A stretch of 64,000 nt of DNA. Origin: Cytobacillus oceanisediminis 2691. GTDB taxonomy: Bacteria > Bacillota > Bacilli > Bacillales > Cytobacillaceae. Numbering within the stretch: the stretch's first letter is position 1; every line of letters begins with the position of its first letter. Under the pieces are notes generated by a model, which was not told the origin of the DNA, ran no database searches, and worked only from the letters and a program-made list of their open reading frames with translations. The stretch is from assembly GCF_007678455.1 (NCBI RefSeq), contig NZ_VEEP01000002.1:291535-355534 (forward strand). The letters are read 5' to 3'. Made by a program: the position numbers and the translations under genes. Shown here one piece after another: positions 51,376 to 60,065 of this stretch.

Positions 51376-51960
51376 TTATTTCATTCTTTTTTCAATGATT
51401 GATTCTGAAACCATCTCATACATCATTTCGATGCCTTTTTCAGAGGCTTCAAAGTTAAAAGAGTTATCAAGGTTGATTCCGAGATTTTCAGCTTCATAGG
51501 CAACATCGATATTGGCGCCCATGAAGATGAACTCCCAGCTGTACTTTTCCTGTTGGTGCTGGATCAGTTCCTTCACTTTTCCATATGTGAACTCCCGGCT
51601 CGCATTCTCCATTCCATCCGTGGTGATGACGAAGATGATTTTGCCAGGCTTGCGGTCTTCCGAGGTCTTTGCCAGCCGGCAGCCGACATCCAGGATGGTT
51701 TTCCCGACGGCATCCAGCAGTGCAGTGGTACCGCGGACAAAATACTCGTCTTCTGTCAGCTTTGCATGCCTGGCATCGATTCCATTCCAAAGGACCTCAT
51801 ATTCATCATCAAAGAGTACGGTTGTCAGGACCGTTTCGCCTGCAAGCTCCGACTGTTTTTTCACAAAAGCATTGAAGCCGCCTACCGTGTCGCTCTCAAG
51901 CCCTGCCATCGAACCGCTGCGATCGAGCAAAAAAATGATTTCTGTTAAATTCTTGTTCAT
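51376..51960 (-). CDS. VWA-domain protein
   Basis: A 194-aa von Willebrand factor type A protein with an intact MIDAS metal site: DRSGSM (D13, S15, S17), RGTTALLDAVG (T near 78) and ITTDGMEN (D near 114). No signal peptide, so it is cytoplasmic. Similar proteins are found in tellurite-resistance-like (TerY) and chaperone-type complexes. ATG 51960 is 9 bases from GGAGG. It is divergent from an HTH gene, with which it may form a regulatory pair. Confidence 0.85.
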   Translation of the reverse strand: MNKNLTEIIFLLDRSGSMAGLESDTVGGFNAFVKKQSELAGETVLTTVLFDDEYEVLWNGIDARHAKLTEDEYFVRGTTALLDAVGKTILDVGCRLAKTSEDRKPGKIIFVITTDGMENASREFTYGKVKELIQHQQEKYSWEFIFMGANIDVAYEAENLGINLDNSFNFEASEKGIEMMYEMVSESIIEKRMK

Positions 51961-52056
51961 GTCTATCATCCTCCTAAGCTGAATCTGATATAATCATATC
52001 TAGATTCATCCATATATTGGTCGCCTGTTAAGCGACATTTTAAGGAGGCTGGCCAC

Positions 52057-52554
52057 ATGCTGGATCACAGGATAATGGAAGAACTGCAGCAGTATATTGA
52101 GCGCAATATGATTTATGTTGTATGTGAAAAGTCAATGGCCCCAATCGAGGATTATGTGCTCGAAAGCATTTCCCCGATGGAAATTGAAAGTTTCATCGAG
52201 CAAAAACGGAAGCCGACATTGCACAAGGTACTGTTTGGCTTGATTGATAAAAAAGGGGTCACCGACGCTGAGGTTTATAAAAAGGCGGGCATTGACAGAA
52301 GACTTTTTTCAAAAATCCGTTCGAACCGTGACTACAGACCGGGCAAGAATACAGTGATCGCCCTTGCGCTGGGACTGGAATTGGACAAAAAAGAAACCGA
52401 CAAGCTGTTAAGCTCTGCCGGCTACTCTTTATCGGACAGCGAAACCTCCGACCTTGTCATTCAATTTTGCATTGAAAGAAATATTTATGACATCCACCAG
52501 GTCAATTACGCATTGGATTATTTCAGCCAGAAGCCTTTGGGCGGAGTCTTATAA
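52057..52554 (+). CDS. Helix-turn-helix protein divergent from the VWA gene
   Basis: A 165-aa protein with a short N-terminal segment and an XRE-like helix-turn-helix region (about 65-130: VTDAEVYKKAGIDRRLFSKI, RPGKNTVIALALGLEL), a pattern shared with proteins found beside VWA, macro-domain or kinase genes. It may regulate or partner the divergent VWA gene 96 bases away. ATG 52057 follows TAAGGAGG. DNA binding is not certain, since residues of the recognition helix differ from typical XRE repressors. Confidence 0.7.
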   Translation: MLDHRIMEELQQYIERNMIYVVCEKSMAPIEDYVLESISPMEIESFIEQKRKPTLHKVLFGLIDKKGVTDAEVYKKAGIDRRLFSKIRSNRDYRPGKNTVIALALGLELDKKETDKLLSSAGYSLSDSETSDLVIQFCIERNIYDIHQVNYALDYFSQKPLGGVL

Positions 52555-52582
52555 GAAGAGTGTGTCATTATCGGCAAACACA

Positions 52583-52612
52583 TAAAAAGAGCCTGGAGAA
52601 TCTCCAGGCTCT
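52583..52612 (-). terminator. Terminator after the 60-aa gene
   Basis: AGAGCCTGGAG / CTCCAGGCTCT perfect 11-bp stem with a 3-base loop and TTTTTAT on the minus strand. Confidence 0.88.
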
Positions 52613-52617
52613 GGCTG

Positions 52618-52800
52618 TTAATGAATGGCTGTGCCGCGCTCAAAATGATTCATGCAGGTCAATTCTATAATGTAATCATAGTTGGCAATCGCTCTCTGAA
52701 GTTCGTTTTTTTCTTCAATAGACAGGTCTGGATGCTGCATCTTATTCGCCAGCTGCATTTGCAATGCTTCTAATTGAGATTTGACTTCTTGATAGTTCAT
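52618..52800 (-). CDS. 60-aa helical protein of unknown function
   Basis: A small, helical, soluble protein (MNYQEVKSQLEALQMQLANK at its start, ends FERGTAIH) with one pair of cysteine-free helices and a late Cys. ATG 52800 has GGAAGGG upstream. The open frame to 52956 gives implausible sequence and is not used. Single-gene unit with its own terminator. No family recognised. Confidence 0.7.
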   Translation of the reverse strand: MNYQEVKSQLEALQMQLANKMQHPDLSIEEKNELQRAIANYDYIIELTCMNHFERGTAIH

Positions 52801-52882
52801 GTCCAACACCCTTCCTTGAAATGAAATCGCTTTCTTTCTTATCATTATTATATATCGATAACCCCTTTGGGTATCAATGGAT

Positions 52883-53023
52883 TTATTGATAATTTGTGAA
52901 ACTTTTATTAGGACCCAGCCTTTTACACGCAGCCTCAAATTTATTTTCTTCAGCATATTTCATCAGCAGCCTGAGAACGCGGTTTGTTCCCAGGCTTTCC
53001 TTTATTAAATAAAAGTCGATTAG
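52883..53023 (-). pseudogene. Possible gene remnant
   Basis: An open stretch of 46 codons without a proper start reads protein-like at its end (LLMKYAEENKFEAACKRLG, then PNKSFTNYQ and a stop). It also contains a 13-base imperfect hairpin (52971-52999). It may be the 3' end of a lost gene. The rest of the 52801-53132 gap shows only AT-rich sequence that should carry the dbpA promoter. Confidence 0.25.
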
Positions 53024-53132
53024 TCAGGCGTTTGAAGTATAATGAATACTATTCAGTTTATGCATATGACGATTCGTTGCGAGAATCCTATATATAAATA
53101 AGTGGGATAATAAAATAAAAAGAGGTTTTTAT

Positions 53133-54578
53133 ATGAGTAGAAGAAGTTTTGACGATTACAACTTAAGCGACGAAATTAAACGCGCCCTGACAGTGTTGAA
53201 ATATGAATCGCCAACAGAGGTTCAGGAAGAAGTCATTCCGTTAGCATTGGAAAAGCAAGATCTTGTTGTTAAATCCCCGACAGGAAGCGGAAAGACGGCT
53301 TCATTCGGAATTCCCATTTGCGATATGGTTGAGTGGGAGGAAAAAAATCCACAAGCGTTGATTCTCACTCCAACCAGGGAGCTGGCTGTTCAGGTTCGTG
53401 AAGATATCACGAATATCGGGCGGTTCAAAAGGATCAAGGCTATGGCCGTTTATGGCAAGGAGCCTTTCTCGAAACAGAAAGAGGAATTGAAGCAAAAAAC
53501 TCATGTCGTCGTCGGAACCCCTGGCCGTGTGATCGACCATATTGAAAGAGAAACACTCGTTTTAGACAAAGTAAAATATCTGATCATCGATGAAGCAGAT
53601 GAAATGCTGAACATGGGGTTCATTGAAGCTGTTGAATGGATCATCGAAGAACTTCCACAAGACAGGGTAACGATGGTTTTTTCTGCGACTTTACCTAAGG
53701 ATGTTGAAAATCTCTGCCATAAGTATATGAAGGAACCTGTTAATATTGAAATTGCTTCTACCGGTGTGACAACGAGTACCATTAAACATTCATTGATTGA
53801 GGTAAAGGAAGAAGAGAAAATTTCGCTTCTGAAGGACATTACCGTTGTTGAAAACCCTGACAGCTGCATCATTTTTTGCAGGACGAAGGAAAATGTCGAT
53901 ACCGTGTTTGCCGAGCTTGAGGGTGCCAATTATTCCTGTGAAAGACTTCATGGCGGATTAGAGCAGGAAGATCGCTTCGCCGTAATGGATGGCTTCAAAA
54001 TGGGAAATTTCCGTTATCTAGTGGCTACCGATGTTGCTTCGCGCGGCATTGACGTCGATAATGTTTCGCTTGTCATAAACTATGACGTTCCTATGGAAAA
54101 AGAGAGCTATGTGCACCGGACAGGCCGAACGGGGCGCGCAGGAAACAAAGGAAAAGCGATTACGCTTGCTACACCTTATGAAGGAAAATTCATCAGGGCA
54201 ATCGAACGATACATTGGCTTTGAGATTCCTGTCACAGAAGCTCCGGGCAAGCAGGACGTTGCAAGAAACCAGGCTGATTTCGATGAAAAAATAAGCGGGC
54301 GCCGCGTCGTGAAAAACAACAAAACAGCCCGCATCAACCAGGATATCATGAAGCTCCATTTTAGCGGCGGCAAAAAGAAGAAGCTCCGCGCCGTCGACTT
54401 CGTGGGTACAATCGCAAAAATCCCTGGAGTAACTGCAGACGATATCGGCATCATCACCATCCACGATACCATGTCCTATGTAGATATCCTGAATGGAAAA
54501 GGCTCACTTGTCATTCAGGCGATGGAGAATGGAACAATCAAAGGAAAGAAGCTTAGAGTTAGTAAGGCGATTAAATAG
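53133..54578 (+). CDS. dbpA: DEAD-box RNA helicase DbpA (YxiN)
   Basis: A 481-aa ATP-dependent RNA helicase of the DbpA/YxiN type, which acts on hairpin 92 of 23S rRNA during 50S assembly. Motifs: Q-motif near 20-33, I SPTGSGKT (48-55), Ia PTRELA, II DEAD (about 152-155), [28 protein letters not shown]. The C-terminal RNA-binding domain (about 405-480) ends [11 protein letters not shown], giving 23S specificity. Its length matches B. subtilis YxiN (479 aa). A repeat element follows. Confidence 0.93.
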   Translation: MSRRSFDDYNLSDEIKRALTVLKYESPTEVQEEVIPLALEKQDLVVKSPTGSGKTASFGIPICDMVEWEEKNPQALILTPTRELAVQVREDITNIGRFKRIKAMAVYGKEPFSKQKEELKQKTHVVVGTPGRVIDHIERETLVLDKVKYLIIDEADEMLNMGFIEAVEWIIEELPQDRVTMVFSATLPKDVENLCHKYMKEPVNIEIASTGVTTSTIKHSLIEVKEEEKISLLKDITVVENPDSCIIFCRTKENVDTVFAELEGANYSCERLHGGLEQEDRFAVMDGFKMGNFRYLVATDVASRGIDVDNVSLVINYDVPMEKESYVHRTGRTGRAGNKGKAITLATPYEGKFIRAIERYIGFEIPVTEAPGKQDVARNQADFDEKISGRRVVKNNKTARINQDIMKLHFSGGKKKKLRAVDFVGTIAKIPGVTADDIGIITIHDTMSYVDILNGKGSLVIQAMENGTIKGKKLRVSKAIK

Positions 54579-54584
54579 AACAAA

Positions 54585-54820
54585 AAGCGGAAGCGCCTCG
54601 TTCAGCCCCGACAAGCGCTGGAGGGCCTGACAGTGAAGTCGTTCTTTGACTTCATTGGCAGGACCGAAACCGAAAAGTATAGCCGACTGTCCAGAAACGC
54701 AGAAACTGGAGACTCCGACAAAGAAGCGCTTTTTGCTTCTGCCGGCGGAGTTGAAGTTTCGGAGTTTCTAGGAGGCGACACTAGACAAGCGTCTCGAGGG
54801 GCTAAGCGCTGGAGCTGGAT
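54585..54820. repeat. Bacillus-type structured intergenic repeat element
   Basis: About 236 bp of GC-richer, heavily self-complementary DNA after dbpA. It opens AAAGCGGAAGCGCC and ends GCTAAGCGCTGGAGCTGG; AAGCGCTGGAG occurs as a direct repeat (54614, 54804), GCCCC/GGGGC and GCAGAAAC-type inversions fold the middle, and AAGAAGCGCTTTTTGCTTCT is a tight hairpin. I recall sequences of this kind as dispersed in many Bacillaceae genomes. No gene is apparent. Confidence 0.7.
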
Positions 54821-54835
54821 TCCTAAACAAGAAGA

Positions 54836-54866
54836 AAGGACGATTATGACAAGCATAATCGTCCTT
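54836..54866. terminator. Bidirectional terminator before the methylase gene end
   Basis: AAGGACGATTATG / CATAATCGTCCTT perfect 13-bp stem with a 5-base loop, AATTTTT on the plus side and TCTTCTTG on the minus side. Confidence 0.85.
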
Positions 54867-54874
54867 AATTTTTA

Positions 54875-55825
54875 TTATTTTTTACATACAATAATCTCGC
54901 GTTCGAAGGTCCCTTTTCTCACGACACAGCGATCAGCAATTTCAAAGCTAGCATCTAGTATGATAGAGTCGATTGGTTCAATCGTGACGATGACTACTTT
55001 ATCAGCGAATCCGTATGTGCTTTGGAGCATCTCGAGCTGCTCTTCGGGTGTGATGACCGAGCACAGATTGTACGGCATATCAATAATCGCCACATCATAG
55101 CTCCCATTGACCCTGCGGATGTCCTTAAAAGTCACTTCCGTTGCATAGCCAAAATGCGCGATATTCTCCCTTGTTCCAGGCAGGATGAGCGGGTTGATAT
55201 CACTGGCAACGATGTCGATCCCCATCGACAATGCTTCCACCACTACCGTTCCTATTCCGCAGCATGGATCGATCGCTTTAACACCAGCTGGATCAGGAAC
55301 GGCAATATTGGCGACGGCTCTTGCGATACGGGTGCTTAATGAAGTTGAGTAGCTATGCGGTTTTTGCTGATGGTTCAACCAGACCGCTTCACTGCTGTGG
55401 TATTCACCAAAAACCCAACGCTCGTTTACATTCATGATACCAAACAGCACATCTGGATTCACGAGCTCCGGCTCACCGGGAATTTGCAGTCCCACTTTGC
55501 GTTCGATTCGGCGCCTCTCTTCAAAATCCACCTTTTCAGGTCCAGACACTTTTACATACATCACTTTAAAAGTAGAGGCATTCAATTCTATCTTCTTCAC
55601 TTGCTCAATAAGGTCCTCCAATTTCTCACCTTCAAGAATGACATCCATACGTCCCCTCATGAACGGACTTCGGCTTGGATCAATTTTCAAAGTGCTCTCC
55701 ATGATGCTGGATTCAGTATCCTCTCCAAAAAATGATCGCATTTCCAGTGCGCACAACTCTTTTTCTTCACCAGGATAAGCATAATTATATATAAAAAACT
55801 TAGGTTCAAAGTTAGTGAATTCCAA
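54875..55825 (-). CDS. Trm11-like RNA/DNA methyltransferase
   Basis: A 316-aa AdoMet-dependent methylase of the THUMP/UPF0020-Trm11 type. An N-terminal part (to about 150) is followed by the AdoMet motif AIDPCCGIGTVVVEAL (about 188-203), SDINPLILPGTREN and the catalytic IIDMPYNL, a variant of the N/DPPY motif that methylates exocyclic amines in nucleic acids. The likely substrate is tRNA guanine, by family resemblance only. TTG 55825 is a weak start; the spacing to AAAGGA is 12. Confidence 0.8.
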   Translation of the reverse strand: MEFTNFEPKFFIYNYAYPGEEKELCALEMRSFFGEDTESSIMESTLKIDPSRSPFMRGRMDVILEGEKLEDLIEQVKKIELNASTFKVMYVKVSGPEKVDFEERRRIERKVGLQIPGEPELVNPDVLFGIMNVNERWVFGEYHSSEAVWLNHQQKPHSYSTSLSTRIARAVANIAVPDPAGVKAIDPCCGIGTVVVEALSMGIDIVASDINPLILPGTRENIAHFGYATEVTFKDIRRVNGSYDVAIIDMPYNLCSVITPEEQLEMLQSTYGFADKVVIVTIEPIDSIILDASFEIADRCVVRKGTFEREIIVCKK

Positions 55826-55900
55826 TCAATTTCAAATCCTTTCGCTGCACAAAACAGCTTTTATCATTCCACATCATATAACCCGCCTTCTGGAAATCGA

Positions 55901-55930
55901 AATAAAAATGACTTACCCCTTGGGCAAGTC
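55901..55930 (-). terminator. Terminator after the 63-aa gene
   Basis: GACTTGCCC / GGTAAGTC hairpin followed by ATTTTTATTT on the minus strand; includes the stop codon. Confidence 0.8.
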
Positions 55931-56104
55931 AAGTGCTTGGTATGCGTGCTGATACTTTCCGCCTTCAGCTACTTCAGAATGATACAAAGCCTTAAGGGCA
56001 AAGCTTTTCTCTAAATCATGTTCTTTTATCAAACTGGATAAGCGCGTTTGAAGTTCTGGGTTATCCTTAATCAATTGTTTCATTTGAGATTTTACAAACT
56101 TCAT
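55913..56104 (-). CDS. 63-aa protein of unknown function
   Basis: A small basic, helical protein (starts MKFVKSQMKQLIKDNPELQ, ends YQALDLPKG) with a good AAAGGTAA site before ATG 56104 and its own terminator. The final Tyr/His/Pro-rich turn is distinctive, but no family is recognised. Monocistronic. Confidence 0.65.
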   Translation of the reverse strand: MKFVKSQMKQLIKDNPELQTRLSSLIKEHDLEKSFALKALYHSEVAEGGKYQHAYQALDLPKG

Positions 56105-56191
56105 CAATTTTTACCTTTACCTTTCGAAATCTAATAGTTCCGCTAAGTATAGCATGAACAAGTCTATAGTCGTTCATAACTTTATTCTTGA

Positions 56192-57061
56192 TCAATCCGG
56201 CTCCACATGAACATGGACGTCATAAATGTCGAAGTCTTCCATCAGCTTTTGTTCGACCCTTGTGGAAATATCATGTGCAGTGCTGATATCAATTGACGGA
56301 TTCACTGTAATCACACAGTCGACGACGATATTATTGCCGTAGTTTCGTGCCTTTAGATCATTAATTCCTTTTACGCCAGGAATATTGCAGATGGTTTGTT
56401 TATATTCTTTAATTAGGTCTACATCAAAGCCGTCTGTCAGCTGGTGTGATGCTTCGCGGAAAATGTCCCAGCCTGTTTTCAGGATCAACCCGCCAACGAT
56501 GACGGCGGTGACAGGGTCAAGCCAGGGCAAGCCGAACTGGGACCCGATGATGCCGACTGCTGTTCCGATACTTACCCACGAATCGGACAGGTTATCTTTA
56601 GCAGCAGCCATGACCGAGTGGCTTTTTATTTTGCGCGCGAGGTTTCGATTATAGCGATAGACGGTATACATCACTAATGCAGAGAACAAACCTGTCCAGG
56701 CGGCAATCAGATCGGGCGCTTCCCTGGTTCCTTCAAAAACCGAGGTGAATGCACTGATTAAAACCTCGACGCCGACAAGGATCATGATAAAGGACGCAAC
56801 CATCGAAGCGACCATTTCTGACTTCCAGTGGCCGTACAGATGATCCTCATCTGCCGGCTTTTGCGACAGCCTGAGTCCGATCAGGACAGATACCGAGGCC
56901 AAAATATCAGTCGTATTATTCAATCCATCCGCCTTCAATGCCTCTGAACCGCTGATATAGCCAACAAATAATTTTAAAGCGGACAGCAATATGTATGCAG
57001 CGATACTTATGATCGCACCACGTTCGCCTTGTTTTAAATTTGAATACCGTTGTTCATTCAA
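56192..57061 (-). CDS. Cation diffusion facilitator, probable Mn(II) exporter
   Basis: A 289-aa CDF transporter with six membrane helices (to about 205) and a C-terminal cytoplasmic dimer domain ending DVHVHVEPD. The transport site has the pattern NxxxD in helix 2 (LNNTTD) and DxxxD in helix 5 (KDNLSD). Zinc exporters use DxxxD and HxxxD, while manganese-type CDFs (MntE, MneP/MneS) carry Asn and no His, so Mn(II) is favoured. Start: TTG 57061, eight bases after GGAGG. The TTG at 57076 overlaps that site. Confidence 0.87.
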   Translation of the reverse strand: MNEQRYSNLKQGERGAIISIAAYILLSALKLFVGYISGSEALKADGLNNTTDILASVSVLIGLRLSQKPADEDHLYGHWKSEMVASMVASFIMILVGVEVLISAFTSVFEGTREAPDLIAAWTGLFSALVMYTVYRYNRNLARKIKSHSVMAAAKDNLSDSWVSIGTAVGIIGSQFGLPWLDPVTAVIVGGLILKTGWDIFREASHQLTDGFDVDLIKEYKQTICNIPGVKGINDLKARNYGNNIVVDCVITVNPSIDISTAHDISTRVEQKLMEDFDIYDVHVHVEPD

Positions 57062-57323
57062 TGGACCAGCCTCCAATCAACTGCTAGAACATTTTAACAA
57101 TCAGAAAGCGAGTGAGTCTATAGAAACCTTTTTACCTTTATGCACGTATATAATATGCGGGCAAAAAAGTTTACTTAATCAAACTAACACATTTTGCCAG
57201 GAACGGCAGCGCCAACTCCGCAGTACAATAACTATCGGAAAAGAATGCGACTTTGGTACAGCTACAAATCTACTTATGTTTATGGTAAAATGTAAGCTTC
57301 AATAGATTCCTAGGAGGGATTGC

Positions 57324-59186
57324 ATGGGGACAAATAAGAACAAATTGTCCATAAGTTTTGTCTTGATTGCCATTGTTTTATTATGGCTTAAAACCTACGC
57401 TGTTTATAAATTTAATTTTGATATAGATATTGAAAATAAAATGCAGGAATTCATTCTGTTCATTAATCCATTAAGCTTCCTGATGTTCGTACTGGGGCTT
57501 GGGATATTCATGGCAGGAACGAAACAGAAGATCTTTGTCATTGCGACAAGCTTTATCACTTCCTTCGTTTTGTATGCCAATGTGGTTTATTATCGCGAAT
57601 TCAGCGATTTCATCACGATACCGCTCCTGACTCAGACAAGCAATATGGGTGATTTGAAGAGCAGTGTCGGAGAGTTGATTGGATGGGGCGACATCGTTTA
57701 TTTTGCGGATGCGCTGCTGATTCTGGCACTGGCCTTTGTAAAAACGCCAAAGATTACGTATAAAAAATATAAAAACATCTACGCTGCTGCTTTTTACTTC
57801 AGTGCGATCGGCCTGGCATTTTTCAATCTTGGCCTTTCTGAATCAGAGCGTCCTGAATTATTGACTCGTACTTTTGACAGGGAAATCCTTGTGAAAAATA
57901 TCGGGACTTACAATCACCATATTTATGATGCCTATTTACAAACAAAGACGACAGCACAAAGAGCTCTGGCAGATGGCAACCAGCTCACCGAAATCGAGAA
58001 CTATACTAGAGCTCAATACTCAGAACCATCCAAGGAATTATTTGGAGCCGCTAAAGGCAAGAATATTATTGTGATCTCAATGGAATCTACCCAGAACTTT
58101 GTCATCGGCCAGAAGGTGAATGGCCAGGAAATCACGCCATTCCTGAATGATTTCATCAAGGACAGCTATTACTTTGATAACTTTTACCATCAGACAGCTC
58201 AGGGTAAAACATCCGATTCAGAGTTCTTGTTGGAAAACTCGTTATATCCGCTCGGCCGTGGTGCAGTATTTTTCACCCACTCCGGGAACGAATATAACTC
58301 ACTCGCTGAAAAGCTGAAAGAGAATTCGTATTACACAGCGAAGCTTCACGCGAACAACAAGAGCTTCTGGAACCGCGATGTCATGTACAACAACTTCGGC
58401 TATGACCGTTTTTACTCATTGCCAGATTATGAAGTGAATGACGAAAATTCAGTAGGCTGGGGCATGAAGGACATGGATTTCTTTGACCAGTCGGTTGAAC
58501 ACTTGAAAGAAATGCCGAAACCGTTCTTCGCAAAGTTCATCACGCTGACAAACCACTTCCCATTCGAATTGGATGAAGAAGATAAGTTCATCGATGAATA
58601 TGATTCAAACAGCGGTACCTTGAACCGTTACTTCCCGACCGTCCGCTACACGGATGAAGCATTGAAACAATTCATCGAGAAATTGAAGGCAGAAGGACTT
58701 TACGAAGATTCAATCATCGTGATTTACGGTGACCACTATGGTATTTCCGAAAACCACAACAAGGCAATGTCACAATATCTTGGAAAAGAAATCACGCCAT
58801 TTGTTTCAACACAATTGCAGCGTGTTCCGTTGATCATCCACATTCCGGGACAGGAAGGCAAGACAATCTCTACTGTTAGTGGCCAGATTGACCTTCGCCC
58901 AACATTGTTGAGCCTTGCCGGTATTGATACGAAGCAGGATATCGAGTTCGGCGGAGACTTGTTCTCCAAAAAGCAGGATAACTTCGTAGTCCTGAGAGAC
59001 GGAAGCTTCATCACTGAAGACCTCGTTTACACAAAAGGTACTTGCTACGATAAAGCGACAGAAGAGCCTACAGACATGGCAAGCTGTGAACCATATATCG
59101 AGACCGCCAAAGATGAATTGAGCTACTCAGACCAGATCATTTACGGCGATTTGCTTCGCTTTTATGGCAAGCAGGAAGAAGAATAA
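57324..59186 (+). CDS. ltaS: Lipoteichoic acid synthase family protein
   Basis: A 620-aa membrane enzyme that polymerises glycerol-phosphate from phosphatidylglycerol onto a glycolipid. Five N-terminal helices (to about 175) are followed by a linker with ALA-D (214-217), which resembles the signal peptidase cleavage site of S. aureus LtaS, and an extracellular sulfatase-fold domain. Active-site residues: E254 (SMEST), nucleophile T296 (QGKTSDSE), and YGDHYG near 472-477 for Mn binding. Which of the Bacillus LtaS paralogues it is cannot be told. Start after TAGGAGGG. Confidence 0.93.
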   Translation: MGTNKNKLSISFVLIAIVLLWLKTYAVYKFNFDIDIENKMQEFILFINPLSFLMFVLGLGIFMAGTKQKIFVIATSFITSFVLYANVVYYREFSDFITIPLLTQTSNMGDLKSSVGELIGWGDIVYFADALLILALAFVKTPKITYKKYKNIYAAAFYFSAIGLAFFNLGLSESERPELLTRTFDREILVKNIGTYNHHIYDAYLQTKTTAQRALADGNQLTEIENYTRAQYSEPSKELFGAAKGKNIIVISMESTQNFVIGQKVNGQEITPFLNDFIKDSYYFDNFYHQTAQGKTSDSEFLLENSLYPLGRGAVFFTHSGNEYNSLAEKLKENSYYTAKLHANNKSFWNRDVMYNNFGYDRFYSLPDYEVNDENSVGWGMKDMDFFDQSVEHLKEMPKPFFAKFITLTNHFPFELDEEDKFIDEYDSNSGTLNRYFPTVRYTDEALKQFIEKLKAEGLYEDSIIVIYGDHYGISENHNKAMSQYLGKEITPFVSTQLQRVPLIIHIPGQEGKTISTVSGQIDLRPTLLSLAGIDTKQDIEFGGDLFSKKQDNFVVLRDGSFITEDLVYTKGTCYDKATEEPTDMASCEPYIETAKDELSYSDQIIYGDLLRFYGKQEEE

Positions 59187-59197
59187 CTAAAACTGGC

Positions 59198-59230
59198 AGC
59201 CCCACTGATTTTTCTGGTGGGGCTTTTTTG
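59198..59230 (+). terminator. Terminator after ltaS
   Basis: AGCCCCAC / GTGGGGCT stem with an 11-base loop and T6. Confidence 0.88.
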
Positions 59231-59255
59231 TGGTTATTGATTAGCATGGTGAGAG

Positions 59256-60020
59256 GCTTCAGACAATTATTCGCGTGTGTGGCTGCGTTTTGTCCGAACC
59301 TGGAGCGACTTCGGACAATTCTGCGAGTTCGTCACCCCATTTTTGTCCGAACTTGGGGTCACTTCGGACATTTTCTCGAGTTAGTGCACTCGTTTTGTCC
59401 GAACCTGGAGCGACTTCGGACAATTCTGCTAGTTCGTCACCCCATTTTGTCCGAACTGGGGGTGACTTCGGACAATTCCTCGAGTTCGTCGCCGCGTTTT
59501 GTCTGAACTTGGGGTCACTTCGGCCAATTTCTCGAGTTCGTCGCCGCGTTTTGTCTGAACCTGGGGTAACTTCGGACATTTTCTCGAGTTAGTGCACTCG
59601 TTTTGTCCGAACCTGGAGCGACTTCGGACAATTCTGCGAGTTCGTCGCCGCATTTTGTCCGACTGGGGGTCACTTCGGACAATTCCTCGAGTTCGCGGCC
59701 CCGTTTTGTCCGAACATGGGGTCACTTCGGACAATTTCTCGAGTTCGTCGCCGCGTTTTGTCTGAACTTGGGGTCACTTCGGACATTTTCTCGAGTTAGT
59801 GCACTCGTTTTGTCCGAACCTGGAGCGACTTCGGACAATTCTACGAGTTCGTCTCCGTGTTTTGTCCGAACCTGGGGTCACTTCGGACAATTTCTCGTGC
59901 TTCTGGCTGCGTTTTGTCCAAACTTGGGATCACTTCGGACAATTTCTCGTGGATATTGACGTGCTATGTCCGAACATGGGATCACTTCAAACAATATCAC
60001 GAATCCCTGACCTCATTTTG
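59256..60020. repeat. Tandem array E: about 15 units of 52 bp with higher-order structure
   Basis: ACTTCGG recurs at 59308, 59361, 59413, 59465, 59517, 59569, 59621, 59672, 59724, 59776, 59828, 59880 and 59932, plus a degenerate unit at each end (59256, 59984). Steps are 52 with single 53 and 51. Units at 59361, 59569 and 59776 are identical to each other and unlike their neighbours (GAGTTAGTGCACTCG), so blocks of four units (about 208 bp) have been copied. Each unit has inverted cores TGTCCGAA and TTCGGACA 11 bp apart. It lies between the convergent ltaS and RNase J genes and accounts for the 879-bp gap. Confidence 0.95.
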
Positions 60021-60031
60021 TCCTAACAAAC

Positions 60032-60058
60032 AAAAAAAACGACCCATAAAGGATCGTT
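60032..60058 (-). terminator. Terminator after the RNase J gene
   Basis: AACGATCC / GGGTCGTT stem (one T-G pair) with T8 on the minus strand. Confidence 0.88.
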
Positions 60059-60065
60059 TTTCGAA

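Noticed and set aside
59256-60020. CRISPR array
   Set aside because: No alternation of constant repeats with unique spacers, and no cas genes nearby; whole units are similar.
59228-60026. Several overlapping repeat-rich open frames on both strands in array E
   Set aside because: The 52-bp unit is not a multiple of three, the frames have no ribosome sites and exist only because the unit lacks stops.
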